The notes below the pieces were generated by a model that worked only from the letters and a program-made list of their open reading frames with translations, was not told the origin of the DNA and did not search any database. This document shows positions 6,576-8,114 of a stretch of 8,114 bases of DNA, piece after piece. The stretch is taken from the NCBI GenBank assembly GCA_002307245.1, contig DBTW01000092.1, forward strand, positions 13,833 to 21,946. The letters are read 5' to 3'. This stretch comes from Spirochaetaceae bacterium UBA1306 (lineage in GTDB: Bacteria > Spirochaetota > Spirochaetia > Treponematales > Rectinemataceae). A program made the translations under genes and the position numbers. Each line of letters opens with the position of its first letter. The first letter of the stretch is position 1.

Positions 6576-8114
6576 CTAGTATGTAATGCCCGTCGAGTCC
6601 TTCTTGACCGTCGTCTTGATGTCGGCCATGTCCTTCCAGGTGAGGAGGAAGGAGAAGGAAGTATCGAGCGAGTAATACCTCGCGGTGGAATGGTACAGGG
6701 GCTTCGTCGTTACCTCGCCCGAGAGGGTCCAGTCGTGGAGGTCGCGGGCGACCCTGAACGAAAGGCTCTTGAGCTTGAATAGGCCCTCGCGAAGCGAGGA
6801 GTTGTCCCATAAGGACACGGACTCCCATATATCAGTGAGGGGGTTCTTCTGGTACGAGTCCGACGACAGGTCCATAGCGGTCAAATCATCGTCGAACAGC
6901 CAGGCGTAATAGCGCCAAACGGCCGAATTGGCCGAGCTGCTCGAGAGCGAGAGAGTCAGGTCGTCGCCGAGCTTCAGGCTCCCCGAGAGGCTGAAGGCGA
7001 GGCTGGACTCGGAGAAGCGGATCAGGCTCTGAGAGTAGGAGAGGGAGGGAGCGATGGACCAGACGGACTTGTCGGTCGCCGCGGCGTCGCTCTTCCAGGA
7101 TGGCGCGAAGCTGGCGGATAGGCTGCTGAGGCTGAATTTTTCGTCCCCGTAGGCCACCCAGCCCGAGCCGACCACCGGCTTATAGGATTTCGCCCGGCTC
7201 GCGGCGAGGCTGGCATTGAACGTGGCCCAGGCGAAGGTCGTCGTATTCGAGACCGCGTACTTGTCCGTCGGGTCGTAGACGAAGCTGTCGTTGAGGGTCG
7301 GCCAGCCTGTCGCGCCGATCTTGGCGCTGGCGGTGATATTATCGTAGGAGAAATCGGCTCCCTTGGACTTGCGGTACATGCGCGAGCCGACGGAGAGATT
7401 CGCGAAGCCGGCGTTGAGGGCGATGGCGCCTGTGTAGGAATCGAGGGTCGGGGGCAGGGCCGCAGTGAGCGTGAGGCTCTGGGTTAGGTTGCCGGGCCTG
7501 GCCGCGAGGCTCATGGACAGGCTGTGCGAGGTGATGGACGTAGGGTCCCAGGATATCCAGTTGTCGTCCATGGAAGTCGCGGATATCGAGTCGTACTTGC
7601 GGTTATAGATCGTCGCGTCCATGCCCCAGTTGAGGGAGGAAGCGCCCCAGAGCCAAGACGAGGCGAAGGGTTTTAAGCCGAGCTTCAGGCTCTCGGTCAG
7701 CTTATGCGCCTCGTATATCTTGTCGGCATTCCTCAAAGTGGTAGCGTTAGCCGCGATCGTGCTGGTACCGGTGCCGTCGTCGTAGAGGTAGGGCCGCCAG
7801 CGGTTCGTGTCCTCGTAGGTGAGGTTGAGCGATGAGCTGAGGAGATCCGAGTAGGCGGCGTTCGCGTCGATGGCGGCCGCGACGCGATAGGAAAGGAGAC
7901 TGTACGTGAGCTGCTTGATGGAGATATCGTCCGGCGATTGCCAATTCGCGTACCTATAGCTGTATTCTGACAAGGCCGAAGGACTCAAGCTCCAGTTCGC
8001 CCCGCCCGTCCAAGCGTAATTCTTCGCCGCGGCCGCGCTCGGCGCCCGCGCCGCCGTCCTGAAAAGCTGCTCGGCCTTCGCCTCGGCCGTAACATCGCCG
8101 TCATCTGCCTTCGC
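6576..8114 (-). CDS. Outer-membrane beta-barrel protein, LptD-like C-terminal part (partial, 5' end outside window)
   Basis: The frame is open to the right edge, so 512 C-terminal residues plus a TAG stop are visible. A TTG exists at 7988, but the frame reads through it to the edge without a stop, so it is not the true start. The protein is rich in Ser, Thr, Tyr, Trp and Asp and consists of short alternating polar/hydrophobic stretches ending in turns, as in a large beta-barrel. It ends in a Tyr with alternating hydrophobic residues, typical of an outer-membrane insertion signal. Near the C-terminus, RDLHDW (core at 6729-6743) resembles the DLHxW motif I know from the last strands of LptD-like LPS-assembly barrels in Bacteroidetes and spirochaetes. 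LptD places LPS or a related lipid in the outer leaflet with LptE. The barrel call is firm and the LptD call is moderate; another large barrel is possible. Codon use is visibly less GC-extreme than downstream. Confidence 0.7.
   Translation of the reverse strand, partial: AKADDGDVTAEAKAEQLFRTAARAPSAAAAKNYAWTGGANWSLSPSALSEYSYRYANWQSPDDISIKQLTYSLLSYRVAAAIDANAAYSDLLSSSLNLTYEDTNRWRPYLYDDGTGTSTIAANATTLRNADKIYEAHKLTESLKLGLKPFASSWLWGASSLNWGMDATIYNRKYDSISATSMDDNWISWDPTSITSHSLSMSLAARPGNLTQSLTLTAALPPTLDSYTGAIALNAGFANLSVGSRMYRKSKGADFSYDNITASAKIGATGWPTLNDSFVYDPTDKYAVSNTTTFAWATFNASLAASRAKSYKPVVGSGWVAYGDEKFSLSSLSASFAPSWKSDAAATDKSVWSIAPSLSYSQSLIRFSESSLAFSLSGSLKLGDDLTLSLSSSSANSAVWRYYAWLFDDDLTAMDLSSDSYQKNPLTDIWESVSLWDNSSLREGLFKLKSLSFRVARDLHDWTLSGEVTTKPLYHSTARYYSLDTSFSFLLTWKDMADIKTTVKKDSTGITY

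Noticed and set aside
5175..6782. Plus-strand open frame of 535 codons across phoH and the HD gene
   Set aside because: It is antisense to two genes with intact catalytic motifs and has no domain of its own. It is explained by GC-driven absence of stop codons.
5752..6828. Minus-strand 358-codon frame overlapping phoH and the barrel gene
   Set aside because: It is the wrong frame of both genes, with Arg/Pro/His-rich shadow composition.

Overview
The window is very GC-rich (near 70% by eye). It holds one tightly packed minus-strand gene cluster that runs from the right edge to the left edge. I see no plus-strand gene, tRNA, rRNA, CRISPR array or mobile element. The gene content suggests a Gram-negative-type (diderm) bacterium: an outer-membrane beta-barrel with an LptD-like C-terminus, a secreted TPR protein, and the phoH-ybeY-corC housekeeping block. 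A membrane HD phosphohydrolase (PgpH/YqfF family) lies inside that block. From memory, Treponema pallidum has a similar HD / YbeY / TlyC-CorC / TPR neighbourhood, so a high-GC spirochaete is my best guess. That is an inference and the weakest statement here.

Layout in transcription order, right to left. 8114-6576: C-terminal 512 residues of a beta-barrel outer-membrane protein, 5' end outside the window. 6575-6525: short intergenic gap with a hairpin followed by a T-run, a candidate terminator. 6524-5562: phoH. 5575-3341: 7TM-HD phosphohydrolase, overlapping phoH by 14 nt. 3344-2865: ybeY, ATGA overlap with the HD gene. 2868-1987: corC/ybeX-type CBS protein, ATGA overlap with ybeY. 1983-1: secreted TPR protein starting at TTG three bases after the corC stop and open at the left edge. 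The TPR gene is easy to miss because it begins with TTG and its stop codon lies outside the window.

PhoH, YbeY and CorC (YbeZ, YbeY, YbeX in E. coli) form a conserved block linked to RNA and ribosome metabolism. The HD protein would add cyclic-dinucleotide (c-di-AMP) breakdown at the membrane. The last gene encodes a probable periplasmic TPR protein with a C-terminal region resembling CsgG/FlgT-type envelope proteins, so the cluster links cytoplasmic RNA processing with cell-envelope genes. From phoH onward the genes overlap or nearly touch, which implies one transcript and translational coupling. Most of the window is conserved housekeeping DNA, and I did not find a clearly new system. The least characterised parts are the TPR protein and the barrel protein.
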